NCBI GenBank assembly: GCA_003952965.2
Contig: CM025851.1
Span: forward strand, 22,702,608 to 22,766,607
Direction of reading: 5' to 3'
Source of the DNA: Morella rubra
Taxonomy: Eukaryota; Streptophyta; Magnoliopsida; Fagales; Myricaceae
Length of the DNA: 64,000 bases
Numbering within the stretch: the stretch's first letter is position 1; each line of letters starts with the position of its first letter. The notes beneath the pieces were generated by a model, which worked only from the letters and a program-made list of their open reading frames with translations, made no database searches and had not been told where the DNA came from. A program made the position numbers and the translations under genes. Below, one piece after another: positions 10,902 through 23,044 of the stretch.

Positions 10902-13900
10902 CTTGCTCATTAATATGGGGTAGCGGGATTGTAGATTGGCCATATGAGAATCACCCCCATATATCTCTCCAGCAGCAATGTATATAGGAGTATTTGTTGG
11001 GTACCCAAGAGCAGCGAGGAAAATCCCAACTTCCTTAGGAGTTAAGGGGCAGTAACCTTTGGATCTCTGTTCACCAGAATCAATGTCCTTTATTTTCCAG
11101 TACGCAGTGGTCTCCCTTCAAGTTCAGAATCAACCACTTTTATTAACATAATGACATAAAAAGGTTGGCATCACAGATGAAGGACTACTCTAGATGTGAA
11201 TCTAGGATAACAACAATAAGCACCCCATACCTTATCATCCTTAGTTCATCAGCTTCAGTTGGGGACAGATCATGTGTGCAGCCACTAAAGGCAAGCATGT
11301 CCTTCTCATACCGTAAATGCAGTGCAATATAAGGACCATAGGACCTCATCCGATCGACCAACAACTACAGCATTTATGAAAAAATTAATACCAGTCATTG
11401 CATAGGGCACAAGGAAGATAAAGCCACTCCAGAAATCAGATGAACATTTAGCTAAGATTTACTTTTCCCATTGCTTCAATTTGAGGTGCAAAACGAAGGG
11501 CTTCATAACAGGCACGGCAGCGCAATTTCTGAATGTCTGGGGTAAGATTGTTATTTGCCAAGCGGGAATCAGATTTGGCAGCACGAATAACCTGAGAACA
11601 AATGTTATGAAAAGTTGCATTAAAAGAGAAAAGAAACCCGACAATTTAGGTGGATAATAACATGACTGGCTTTCGCGAAAAGTAAAAATGCATGGATCAG
11701 AACCCATTGAAGACATACCTGAAAATCTTCCCACATTGTAGCTATCTCCTCCTCATAGTATTCAATGCCTGACCAGCTTCTAAAATGCTTGACTGCTCTA
11801 GAAGCCGTAGCCATATCCTTAGGAAGCTTTCTTACAACTTTTACATCATTAGCCAGAGAATCAATAAAATGATCTTCGTCAAAAACATCTGAGAAGTTAC
11901 TGCAGATTGAACAAAATATTATTATTGCATGAATTGTGGAAAACAGGACACAGACAGAAGGTTTTCTTTTCTATTCCTTTTTTTTTTTTTTGGGGGGGGA
12001 GAGAGAGAGAGAGAGAGAGAGATTGCTAAGAGTCCTGCCAAAATGATGCGTTCTGGAATTACGTTCTGGAATTACGAGGGTGGCATTTATGATACGGGCT
12101 ACAGCTACCATGTCACATATCTGCAATTAAAGAATGAGTAACCTTATTGAGCTCTAAAAAGCCTCCATAAAAGTTATTCACCATTTTATAAATAACCCAG
12201 AATGTCAAAGGCAATTTGGCATATGCATGCAACACAGTCAACAACACCACCAAACTAGCCCATCAATTTTAACATATTTTAATGTTAGTGCAAATAGTAG
12301 ATGGTGAGACAGCAAAACTGAACTGAAGAAAATCTACCCATTACCACCAAAAACTCCAGAAAAAGTTAAGTTGTGATTCATGCAGGGACATGTCTGATCA
12401 GCCCTGCACAAGCTTCCTTGACTTTCAAGGGGGGTATAACAAGCTTTAATAAATTAAAGAACTCAAGGCTTATTTCATTGATAATCGTCAGCAAGGAAGT
12501 TCCAAACACCTCAATACAGCATATGCCTGACAGCCTTTCCCCTTTAATGTTAGAACGCAATTGAAGAATCGTATGGTGTCCGCGCTGCAGTATCATATAT
12601 TATAGCAACTGCCTTAAGTATTTATTTCAGATCTGAGTGACTCAGATTAACCAGTAGCGTGAGTCGAACCACATAAAAATCAGGGTAGAAGGCTCTTAGC
12701 CAAGAAGAGCATACAAACACGTCTACCAATTGAATTTGGTGATGAATAGGCTTCGTTAGGATTAGGAACACAAGCAAGCAATGTTGAAAGTGCCATAGCA
12801 ACATGGTCAAAAAAAGTAGCCTAAACCTGTTCAAAAAGTTGAAATTTGATTGACAAGTGGCAGAAAAATGATCACTAGACAGAACCAATATAAAATACCG
12901 TACAAACTAAAACAAGAATAAAGACAGGACAGGACCAGACCAAGGTTTTGAATCACAAGATTCCATACATTTGTTAATCTAGAGGATAAACAGGAGCTTT
13001 TCAAACTGCAGCAAGCAAATCATGTCAGTACAGCACAACTCTCCACATAAGCCTTGAGAAAGAGAGCAGCCAGAGTGCACCTCAACACATTCTAAGGAGC
13101 TCTCCAAATCAGCAAGGAAAAAGTTGGGGGTTCAATAGTCAGAGAAATTAGAAGATTAACAATCAAGGTTGTTTATCAAGTTGGAAGGAGACCTCCACAA
13201 TTAATAGGACGCCAAAGCACATATCTTTGCGCTTTTTCAATGTACTGTTTTATCGATCTTAAATTCAGAATAAAAATGCATTTAATCAAAATAGCAAAAA
13301 ACGATTTGAAAATTATTATAATCTATACAATTAATACTACTTAATAATACAATATATCTAACAACTATGATTGATTGAAACGAGTTGATTTTCACTGAAA
13401 TAAAATTTGACGATACTTATGGTACATATGGCATATATATCAATTAAGCTTATCAAACAAGTCAATGAGAGTAACGGAAAGACAGAGTATAATACAGACC
13501 CCAGCACGCATCTGATTGAGCCCACCATTTGCATGGACTAGAAGGTAACCTTGTGACTCTACAGGAGGAGCTGGATGAACAATAGTATAAACAAAAAGTA
13601 AGTACACAAGAATTTGATATCTGCCAAAAAAATAGTGATATGCTACTTCCTTACCTGAATAATTATGGCTAGGCTTTATGCACTGCACAACATCCCGGTT
13701 TGATGGAGGCTTCCACAGCTTGTACACATCCGAACTCCCTCTGGCACCACTGAACTGTCAAATCTAAAGGAGTGAAAACATGAAAGAAGCATGACTACTT
13801 TGTATCAAATGTACACCTAAATCTAAGAGACTCAACCACCGGTAACCATGAAAACTAAGCAACTCAAACAACAAATCAAATCCAAATGTTAGAAAGGGCT

Positions 13901-14961
13901 CCTGGGACTTTTTTTCCTTTTTCGAGAGCATCGGTAAAATTATCTGTATTTTGCTACTCAAGAAAACATTGAGGGAAAAAAAATTAGATGTTTTGGCTGT
14001 TATGCTTTACATTCAAATCCTTTCCTTACTAAGATATCATTCAACTAAGCCCCATTATTATAACAGTTTCAGACTACCTAAGTAGGCATCATAGATCACA
14101 TAAACTTCAAACTTCGGAATGTTGAAAATTCCGCTATACATATCCCCTCAGCAGCCATTCACGGTGCATAAATAAATCAACCATAGGATTAACAGAAAAC
14201 CTGGCGAGAAGAGAGAGGCGCTTTGGACAGATGAGGCGGAGTGAGCTCGCGCGTCCAGCTTCGCTCCGTGCCCCATATCTGAGGTTTGAAGTCATGTTGC
14301 TACAAATTGCAAAAATGGCATCTTGGATCAGCAAAATACCTAAACTATAAACCAACTATATATACGAAAAGATGTATCTTGAATCCCAGAAAAGAACTTT
14401 CCACTTTGCTGCCAGTACAGTGATATTTACAACTCGACGAATATGCATAACTAATCTCAAGAAACAAGAAAATTAAACTTGAGTATTATATTCCAAATAA
14501 GAGATATCTTTTTTTCTTTTCTTTTTTTGGTGAGCAGGCGAGCCCAAACAAGAGATATCTGCATCCTAACCAATTCATTGCTTGTCTGAAATTACGTGGA
14601 GAAAGAGAAAGAGAATAATGATTTGGAAAATATCCGAATCACACCTCCAACGAAAACAAGAACTAAACCCAACAAAAAAATAAATAAATTTCGATCACGG
14701 CAGTCCCTAGAAGAAAACTGACAACACCCAGATCACAAAATAGAAAACCCTAGAATATTAGGCAGAAAGAGTGGTTAAAGGTGGCCAAGAAAATGGAGCA
14801 GTTACCGTCGGAAGCTTGTAGGGGTCAGAGAAGTGTGGGACTTTGGAGGAAGGGAAAACGTGGACGTGGACAGAGAGCAGAGCCACTAGCGCTATGGCAC
14901 AAATGGCGAACGTTAGCACCTTCCGCAGCAGAACCAGCAGTCTCCACCTGCGCCTCTGCAT
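10902..14961 (-). CDS. Plant protein O-fucosyltransferase-like gene (GDP-fucose O-FucT family), 3' end missing
   Basis: Nine minus-strand exons with consistent phases: 14961-14806, 14299-14201, 13754-13655, 13570-13500, 12120-about 12064, 11899-11719, 11591-11463, 11364-11231, 11115-10902. The product starts with a basic N-terminus and one hydrophobic segment (residues 8-33), a Golgi-type signal anchor. Then come [56 protein letters not shown], the family HLR motif in [17 protein letters not shown], and [16 protein letters not shown]. The family transfers fucose from GDP-fucose in the Golgi; the substrate of this member is unknown. About 380 residues are visible, and the usual C-terminal 100 or so (after the segment ending [11 protein letters not shown]) are not found before the LINE and gap. 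The 3' end of the fifth exon is damaged (see 12022-12074). The start was chosen as the first Met ahead of the anchor, behind a CT-rich leader. It may be a decaying gene, or one with distant or mis-assembled exons. Confidence 0.82.
12001..12022. repeat. (GA)n microsatellite beside the damaged exon
   Basis: About 11 GA units, preceded by a T11-12/G8 tract (about 11979-12000), lie just past the 3' end of the damaged exon in gene direction. On the coding strand this is a CT/C/A tract where the intron donor should be. Confidence 0.9.
12022..12074 (-). other. Damaged 3' end of the fifth O-FucT exon with 13-bp tandem duplication
   Basis: CGTTCTGGAATTA occurs twice in tandem on the plus strand (12049-12061 and 12062-12074). 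On the coding strand the normal reading ends at VIPE. After the duplication a sequence that would read SFWQDS is still visible but in another frame, and the codons expected between (LDKR in relatives) are gone. No GT donor follows; the next bases are CAATCTCTC. The following exon starts with one base that completes a phase-2 codon, so the lost donor followed the SFWQDS segment. Confidence 0.65.
12650..12741 (-). other. tRNA-like segment in an intron, possible SINE or tRNA relic
   Basis: The minus strand has a 6-bp perfect stem (GCTCTT/AAGAGC) with a 7-base loop, preceded by a GGTAGACG D-arm-like block and followed by GGTTCGACTC, a good T-loop or B-box match. The acceptor stem pairs poorly, so it is not a functional tRNA. 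It could be the head of a tRNA-derived SINE; no A-rich tail or duplication was recognised. Confidence 0.25.
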
Positions 14962-14964
14962 CGT

Positions 14965-14969
<5 letters not shown>

Positions 14970-14999
<30 letters not shown>
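14970..14999. repeat. (CT)n microsatellite in the O-FucT leader
   Basis: About 14 CT units on the plus strand (GA on the transcribed side) lie 10-40 bases upstream of the O-fucosyltransferase start codon, in the presumed 5' untranslated leader. Purine/pyrimidine repeats are frequent in plant leaders and core promoters. Confidence 0.85.
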
Positions 15000-15001
<2 letters not shown>

Positions 15002-15069
15002 AACTTTTCTTTCTGAAACTCTATCCAAGACTCTTTCTATCCTTCCCAACCGCTCTCAGTGACTAAGCA

Positions 15070-15408
15070 ATGGCGCAGAGCCATTTACGCGTGCGATTGC
15101 TTCGTCACTCGTTCGGTGGCTCTCCTCGCTCGCTCTCTGGTGGTGGTGGCTATTGACCAAAGCGGCCGACTCCGGCTGTTCCTTTTTTTTGGGGTTCTTC
15201 TTGTTCTTCTACTTGTGCATTTTCCCCACTTCGCTTTGGACGGAATCTACTTATCACAGTCGAGGCATAAATAAAATAAGGATGAGGGAGGAAATGACCA
15301 AAAATATGAAAATGGGGGACCCGAGACTTAGAAACAAAACTTAAACGAGGTTTTACCTACGTACTAAAGATAGGGGTCCCGCTTAATATGCTCCCCAACG
15401 GTTTGTGC
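15070..15408. other. Presumed O-FucT upstream region
   Basis: Relatively GC-rich sequence upstream of the minus-strand gene, expected to hold its promoter. No clear TATA box at a sensible distance from the start was identified. Confidence 0.35.
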
Positions 15409-15595
15409 TGGATTGTTAAAATTTTGAGAATGTTGAAATTTTAAGGTATTAGATTTAATGAAAAAGTGAAGAAGGAGATAATTTTTAATATTTATTATAG
15501 TAAAAAGTAATGATGTGATGGAGAGAGATTATATTATAATTTTTTATTATATTAAAACTTTAGGAAGTATAAAATTTTACACTTCTATCGCAACT
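15409..15595. mobile_element. MITE-like AT-rich element (family A relative)
   Basis: It shares the arrangement AAAAAGTGAAG...GAGATTAT..TATAATTTTTTA with the elements at 16221, 19359 and 22830, with AAATTTT-rich ends. Boundaries are approximate and the terminal repeats weak. Confidence 0.4.
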
Positions 15596-16220
15596 TTACA
15601 TTCTAATTTAGGGTCAGTTATTTCTTTCTTTATTTTTTTTATAAATAAATTTAAAAATAAGTAGATCAAACTTTCTTTTTAATCCTAATAAAACAAGATC
15701 CCTGTTATAAAAAATAATCAAAAATTAATATTTATTAATCAATTTTTAAATACAAATCTTCACTTCTTGTCCTTAAACTATTTCCTAAATGTCATTTACT
15801 CATCTAAATTAAGAATTTCATCACTTTTAACTTCAAAACTATCAAAGTGCATATATGTTCACTTTTTAATAAGATTCAACAGTTATATGTATAAAAATAG
15901 GTTACATGGCAAAATACTACATTGAGATCTTTTGACAAAACAAATATCACAATTTTTGATAATTTAAAAGTTTGATGTGATAAAATTGATAATTTAAGTT
16001 GCCGAAAATTTTGATAAATTTTCCGAAACTTGAATCTCATTCAATTCAAAGAGGCAAAGAGGCAAAGAGGTGATGTGTTGAAATTCAAAGGTCATGAGTC
16101 ACTATTTGCTATGAGTATTTTGGGAATGAACCCACGCATCTGGATCTCTGATCTTATAATCTATTTCTTATCAAATATAATGCATAGCTGAAACTGCCTA
16201 GGCTCTTAAAGCACCAAGGT

Positions 16221-16444
16221 GGTGTTTGTTGGTAGAAATTTTTACCCTTAAAATTTCTATCCTTCATTAAAAAATTATAAAATAATCTCTTTCTTTATTA
16301 ATTTTTATTTATTTATTATAATATTCATTTAAATTTTTTATTTCTTCATTTTTTCATCAAATCTTATAAAATATCTTTATTTTTTTACAAACTCCAAAAT
16401 CTCTAAAATTTCTAACTTCTAAAATTTTTACTCCCGAACATCCC
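16221..16444. mobile_element. MITE-like element, family A (inverted copy)
   Basis: It begins GGTGTTTGTTGGTAGAAATT and ends TTTTTACTCCCGAACATCCC, so the ends are imperfect inverted repeats. The internal TTAAAAAATTATAAAATAAT is the reverse complement of the core at 19500 and 22975. About 224 bp, no coding capacity. Confidence 0.6.
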
Positions 16445-16449
16445 AAATG

Positions 16450-18720
16450 TACCCAAGCGATGACGTTTAGGTTATCACGCCCAATACAAGTAGTAAGTAG
16501 CAGGTGACTTTTTAACGTTACCACGATTGTGTTACTCCAAACGTAAGCCAAAGACCATAACTCAACAAAGCAGCAAAAGTCAATTGAAAAGAACTGTGAC
16601 GAGTTCTCAACGAATTGAAAGACATTAGACAGGACAATAAAAACCTTACTTTTAAGAAAAAAATCCCACCGCTATACCCCCAATGCATATGAGAACAGTT
16701 CTGGAGACTTCTCGAAGTTCAATTAAAGCTGAAATCTTTCACTTAGATATGGATCGCCCCATGCGCCGTCACATTTTCCACTCTTCCGATCTGTTACCTC
16801 TTTTGGATTTTTATTTCTGTTGCTGTCGTTGTGTTTTTTTATTTTCTGTTCTTGGTTCAAGATCCGTGCATGTGCACCTTGAACCACCAATCGTTGGGAC
16901 GCTGCCTCTATTGAGAGTATGGTTTACTTATTAGAGCAATTTCTGTTGTATTTTGATCTCAGAATAAAACATGTATCCACTTATTTGTTAAAAAAAAAAA
17001 AAAAAAAAGGAGAAAAAATGTATAAACATATGTCTAGCGAGAAATCTAAAACTCAGAAATCTCATGCCCAATTTTCTAGCAATAGAAAATTTTATTGGGT
17101 CTCCATGGTTGACATCTCACCCGCCATCGCTGCCGAGAAACCCGGTAAGAGGTGTGGACTGGATAGTGTGGATCTCAAGAAGAGTCAAGGCCAGCTTCAT
17201 TGATGAAGGGGATGGCATCCATTGCACGAGACTTCTCTAGGAGCCACCCTAAATGCTTGGAATCTGATTCTATTTCTTAAAGAACTATTCCGCCTTCCAT
17301 TTCTGCAAGCTTCGCATCTAATTTGGAGAAAACTTTTGCAGGAAGTTGCGGGTCGTGCACAAACATATATATTTAACCATTGACTGGAAGATTTGCTTAC
17401 GCATAATAGTTTGTAAATTTACATAATATAAACTCAATCAATTGCTAATACAAATGTATTATATATTTTATTAATGCAGAAAAATAAATCATAAATAATA
17501 GATTAAAATGAAATATATTGAAGAAGATGATGAAAATACGAGGCTCACATTATTTTGGATTCTCGCGTGAAGACAAGAGCTTGGACCGTCAGTCAGGTGT
17601 TCTAAAACTTTAGTACACTGTCACGAGGCGAGGAGATCCAGACGGGGAATTGGGTGGCGATAAAATTAGTACAGATATACGACAAAAAGTTCTGAAGGGG
17701 CAATGGCTGATGCCTGATGGATCCGTATCCGTCGTTTTCCAGAGGCCCTCTTTCAATCTCGTGCCCACCCCCCACATGCCTCTTTTGCCCTTTTGTAGAA
17801 ATCCCATTCCCCGCTTGCTCAAAACTGAACCCAGTCTCCCGATTCCTGTGGATAGACAAGGACAACCCAGAAAGGGGTGAGATAGAGGCAAAACTCTAAG
17901 AATGCATGGTTGGGACCTCTGAGCTGCTGCCACGACTCTATATTCTCGTGAGACAAGGCTCCGATGCCTTATAAAAGAAATAAGCACAGAAAAATCTAAA
18001 AAATCCTCGTAATAAAAATTTACGACATAATTGGAAGAGAAGATGATAATTTTTTTTTTTTCTATAATTGTTGAAAAGTAGTAAAATATTATTCTGCAAA
18101 CTGTGACTTAAACGAGTCATTTGACAACGATTTTATCAATATTTGAGACTGGAGAATTAAAACACCAATGCAGCAGATATACTTGATCAAAATTATAAAG
18201 TAGGAAATTGCATTCCATTTTATCCTTTTCAACTCTGTCTTCGAATTGCAAACAATTTAAAGAACCAAAAGATAAATACAACAAGAAAAAAAAATATAAA
18301 TAAAAACAGCAAATATGAATACAAAAATTTAAAATATAGGAGAATTAGGAAAAAAAATTAAATTATAATACAAAACGTTTAGTAATTAGCAAAAACTTAA
18401 AGAAAACATGAATAGAGAAATTTTAAAAGCTATTTTGTTCTTTTTTATAAATTCTATTTTAACTTATGTATTCTTTAACATAATCTATTTTTGAGTGAAA
18501 GGGAGCAATTAAAATAACTTACTCCTATTTGATATGATTATAGAAACTTTTATATGCAGTAAAATGTCTCGTTGAATATATAGCTATCAATACGGAAAAG
18601 AGGATTATTACCACAGCTTCACAAGAATACAACTGATTTTGGAATAGGAGGTTTATCTGCATTAATGGTAGAGTCTCGGAGATATAATTTTAACATAATC
18701 TGGTTATTCATGTATCGTAG
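16450..18720. other. Intergenic, no supported gene
   Basis: Several short frames (for example 17602-17987) have no recognisable domain, splice partner or codon pattern. The block 16680-17350 is less AT-rich and could contain an unrecognised exon or transcript. The rest is AT-rich. Confidence 0.4.
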
Positions 18721-19358
18721 TATTTGTCAAACTAAAATTTTAATATATAAAATTTTATCATCATTATAATTTTTCTCTTTTTACCTTTTTATAAAAAAAA
18801 TTTACTTTTTTATTTACTTTTTTACTAATTTTTCATTTTCTCTCTTCACCTTTTATCAACTCTTAAAATTTTAGCTCTCAAACACGATGAATCCCTGTAT
18901 TAGTTTGTAGTTTTTTTTTTGTTTTCCTTGGACCTTATAGAAATCATGGAGATGGAATTATTGCTACAGTCACGATCCGTGTCCCGTGAGCAAGAAATGC
19001 GCCAGTTGTCGTGATGTGGCTTCTTTGTTTGTCCACATTGGCGAGTTTTTTTTTTTTTTTTTTCCACATTCGCGAATTTGGTGTGCAGTTCAAGGATCCG
19101 AGTCCCCGCTTACAGATCGATGGCTCCCGTTGGTGGTGTATGTACGATGGCTTCTGAATTCTGATCCCTGCTGAGCTGGAGAAAATTCACTTTCTGCTGA
19201 CGCGGCAGCACGTGGTGGCTACAGAATTAGCCGAAGGTAGACTAGGCACATCAGTACGAATTTAGTCTCCTATTTTTCAACGCTATTTTCCTTTTCATTT
19301 GTCGCTGGGGATTTTGACAGATCTTGAAATGGCAAACGTGGTGGATAGAAGAAATAAC

Positions 19359-19556
19359 GGGCGTCTGGAGGTAGGAATTTCGAGGGTTTTAGAATTTGTA
19401 AAAAAGTGAAAATATTTTATAAAATTTGTTAAAAAAATAAAGAGAGAAGATCTAAATAAATCTTATAATAAAAATAAATAAATTAATAAAAAGAGAGTGA
19501 TTATTTTATAATTTTTTAACGAAGATAAAAATTTTAAAATGAAATTTCTACCTCCA
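19359..19556. mobile_element. MITE-like element, family A
   Basis: The ends GGAGGTAGGAATTT and AAATTTCTACCTCC are inverted repeats. The interior has AAAAAGTGAAAATATTTTATAA and GTGATTATTTTATAATTTTTTAA, shared with the copies at 16221 (inverted) and 22830. About 198 bp. Confidence 0.65.
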
Positions 19557-20369
19557 TATCACCATAATTTGGAGTCCCCTTCACTTTTGGCTCAATCATC
19601 TTTTTCTTTAATAAAAGATAAAAGGCTGTTATTTGGAGGCCCGGACTATGGTCATAATAAATTCAAAATTAACATTTATCATCACATTTTAGAAAAAAAA
19701 AAAACATTTATCATCACACAAGTTTAAAATTTATTATATTTTTTTCTCTCCAAATTAGTATATGATGACCCCATTGGTCAATTCTAGGAGTGGAGACTTT
19801 TTCACTGGAGAAAAATATATAGCACGAGAATTGAATTGTTTTCCTGACTTTATTTTTAATAGAAAATATACTACCACGTATTCTTCTGCTAAATTAGACA
19901 AAAGTTGATTTTTAAAAAAGTAAATGATGATTATATCCTTAAAAAATTAAAATTACATGAATAATAAGTTGTGGATATAATTGTCATTTAATTTATTTAT
20001 TTTAAAATTTTTAATTATTATCTCATTTAAAAAAAAATAGACAAAGAGTACAATATATTAAAAATGGATAATTTGTAAGTGTTATATGTCAAATGTGGCC
20101 ATTTATAGTGTAAGGTGTAATAAATATATATAGTAGTTTGTGAGTAAAAAATGCAAATTGTATTTTCTTCTTCTTATTTATATATGTTTAATTTTTTTAT
20201 ATTTTTTAAACTACAGCTTTCCAAAAATACATTTGTATACTCTTGCCTCCCAAAAGGAAATTCGTACATCCCAAATTAAAATATATTAAATCTTCTGTTT
20301 TAGAAACCGCTAAAAATCACGTCCATAGTTATGTATGTATACACCTAACCAGTGTTGAAATCTAGGTAC

Positions 20370-20553
20370 TGTTTATTTCTCCAATATTTTGGGGTATGAA
20401 AATTTCAGTAAAACAAACATATTCCAAAATTTTTAACTTTTACACATATATACTTTACCTTTCACAAATCCTAATAAATCTCAATAAAGTAAAGATTCTT
20501 AAAATTTTAAAAATATTTCCTAAAATTTTAGCAAACAAACTCCTTGAAAAAAT
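20370..20553. mobile_element. MITE-like element, family C (inverted copy)
   Basis: Read on the minus strand its interior (TTATTGAGATTTATTAGGATT, then GTGAAAGGTAAAGTATATATG) follows the same order as the elements at 54139 and 56829. The ends are TGTTTATTT... and ...AGCAAACAAAC, a weak inverted pair. Confidence 0.5.
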
Positions 20554-20579
20554 ACTTAAGCATAACCTTTTTTAAAGAC

Positions 20580-20880
20580 AACACGTGGTTTCGGCACTCG
20601 GGCGTTAGAGTCTGTTTCCTTTTTCCGTCCATCCTCGTTAATTTTATTTTTTTACGCCAGTTTTCTTCGCATTCTTTTGTCTGGTTCTCTTGAAGTGAAA
20701 CCACCGCCTTTTGACGTGTTTTGCAAGTAACGGATGACAGTTCACATCAGCTGCGTGGCTTGCGGTCTATTGAGCAAGTCATGTTCAATGATTATGGGTG
20801 CTTGTTTATGTCCGGCTTAATCTTTGGTGTAGAAACCACGTGGCACTTGAATCGCCGCTGATTGTCACACGTGGTTGCTG
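20580..20880. promoter_or_regulatory. Cluster of CACGTGG (G-box/ABRE-type) motifs
   Basis: Three CACGTGG cores lie within 300 bp (near 20582, 20838 and 20868), with a fourth at about 19209. CACGTGG is the classic plant G-box and ABA-response core bound by bZIP and bHLH factors. No gene is recognised immediately downstream on either strand, so this is either a distal element, the promoter of an unrecognised transcript, or chance. Confidence 0.35.
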
Positions 20881-20899
20881 ATCCTTGCATGGTATGTCG

Positions 20900-21810
20900 A
20901 CCATGTCGTGTGTGTACCAGCATAATTCAGATCCAGTGGGACCCATTGCCTTTTGGACATAGAGTGTTGTTGGAGCTCAATAAATCTAAAAACTACCGTC
21001 ACGTTTGAGAGATAAAGCAAGGAATCTAATCAATGATGCTGTTGGAAGCACTGTTTTGATTATCCTTTTAAAAGAATATTATTCTGATTTTAATTGCAAC
21101 TAATCTTCATTCAGTACAGTAGAATATGTGCCTTATAGCTATTATTTTTTTTCCCTCAATGCAGAAAAAGTGTGATGTTATTTGGCTTATATATCACATG
21201 GTTTTAGGGGCGTTCTTTATAAAATTTTATTCGATTTTTGGGGTAAAATAAAATTTATTCAATTCCAACTCTGAATTTTTTATTAATTTTAATTACTTTC
21301 ACATGCATTGAAACAAGCTGTCGCCATTCACATTTGCCATCTTTATTTCAGGTTATTAAAAAAAAGCACGTATGCGTCCTTTCTATTTCTTTTCTAAAGG
21401 GGATTGTTCTGATCCGCTTTGCTTTTTTGTTTTACTTTAGAATAAATACATCTATTACTTATTGATCAAGATGGAGAAATCTGGCCCGACATGTCAGGTT
21501 CTAGGCTGTGGGGAATCTCTTCCGGACGGGTTGAAAATCTGCAAAAGGGCAGGATGAGCAGGGAGTTCCTTGTAGGTGTAGGTTGTGATGCTTAAGTTAG
21601 AGATTTTTCTCTCTATTAAAAATAAAGATGAACATGGAGTTTCCGTAGGGTTTGATCAGCGTACGCATCATCTATGTTGTATAGCTTGTAATTAGTCACC
21701 GCTTTGGTTGTGAAGCCCGTTCAAATATCTAAGATTTATCGTTGCGTTCTTAGGTTAATTCGTGTTTCAATTGTGCGAGGTGCATCTGAGTTCAATACAT
21801 AAAGACTAAT
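20900..21810. other. Intergenic, no supported gene
   Basis: No recognised exon. A 28-codon frame at 21471-21557 is too short to support. Sequence at 21490-21600 is less AT-rich than its surroundings. Confidence 0.4.
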
Positions 21811-21812
21811 AT

Positions 21813-21995
21813 AGTGTTTTGATATAAAATTTTAATAAAATTTTGTGTTGAGTTAAAAAAGAGGTAGTATTAGAATTAGTGAATGAGAGATAAAAATAAA
21901 AGTAAAATTAAAATTTTGATGTGTGTTTGTAAAAGTAAAATTTTAATATAATTTTATTAAAATTTTGTTAAAATTTTTGATACACAAACGCTACG
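21813..21995. mobile_element. MITE-like element, family B
   Basis: It begins GTGTTTTGATATAAAATTTT and ends AAATTTTTGATACACAAACGC, forming inverted ends. The interior GTGAATGAGAGATAAAA and GATGTGTGTTTGTAAAA match the copy inside the PGIP pseudogene (54788). Confidence 0.65.
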
Positions 21996-21999
21996 TAAG

Positions 22000-22829
22000 T
22001 GCAAGGAATTTTTCCTGTTACTCAAACCAAAATAGACAAACTCTCACTCTTGCTAACTCTCTTTTTAGAAACAACATAATAATATGTACCATATCTAGGG
22101 ACATAAATTAATCAACATTCATCAAGTTATAATTTGTTTAATAATGCCCCTTATATTTTTTTTAAAAATAATCTTCGCTCTCTATTCAACTGAGCTGCTA
22201 AACTACATGAAAAATATTTGAAATGTTCTTTCAAGATAAAATTATTAAACATATTATTTTTTTTTTCAAAAATTATAAATTTATATAAATAACAATTATA
22301 TAAATTTAAAATTGAATTATTTGATTGTTCTTTTTTCAAGATATTGTAATTTGAAAATTTCTTTGATTTTTGACCGGAGATGTCCTATAGATAGAGTCAT
22401 GGGATATTTATTTGGGATTCCGTCCATATTATACACGTCCTCAAGTGAATTATGGCACCAATTTGCCTCTTTTATTCAAGATATAGATTGTATCTTTTTA
22501 TCAAGATTATAGAATGTAATAGACAAATTGAAAATTTGATGGTGCAATTTGATTGCTGACCGTATACATGAGATGTCCTATGCTGTTTGTCCCTCCTCTT
22601 AGAAACAAACAGGACACAGCAAAAAGACAAAAAAGGACTATTCCCCCACCCTCTCGGACAACAAAAAAGATGGGATATGGGATTCCCTGCGAAAGCCGTA
22701 TACGAAAGCAGAGAAAATTATGTGACACATTTCTGTCATTTGGTACTAAAGTTTTAGTTTATGAGACAAGTATTTTAAGGTGGCAGGGGTTGCATGCAAT
22801 GCAAGTATCTATCCATATGATCCTCACTT
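22000..22829. other. Intergenic, no supported gene
   Basis: AT-rich, no domain-bearing frame and no repeat ends recognised. Confidence 0.4.
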
Positions 22830-23041
22830 AGGAGTGTATGGCAGTAGAAATTTTGGAAGTTTTAATTTATGAAAAAGTAAAGATATTTTATGATTTGATA
22901 AAAAAATAAAAAGAAAGAAAATTTAAATAAATATTATAATAAAAAATAAATTAATAAATTAATAAATAGTGAGAGATTATTTTATAATTTTTTAATAAAT
23001 GTAGAAATTTTGAGAGTAAAATTTTCAACCTAGACCACCGC
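22830..23041. mobile_element. MITE-like element, family A
   Basis: The ends GGAGTGTATGGCAGTAGAAATTTT and AAATTTTCAACCTAGACCACC are imperfect inverted repeats. The core GAGATTATTTTATAATTTTTTAA is nearly identical to the one in the 19359 copy. About 212 bp. Confidence 0.6.
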
Positions 23042-23044
23042 CTA

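Noticed and set aside
17602..17987. Overlapping frames of 76-125 codons on both strands
   Set aside because: No domain, no splice partners and comparable frames on both strands; treated as chance in a less AT-rich island.
21471..21557. 28-codon frame with CQVLGCGESLPDG, faintly like the start of an SBP domain
   Set aside because: Too short, no continuing exon with the remaining zinc ligands on either side; resemblance is probably chance.
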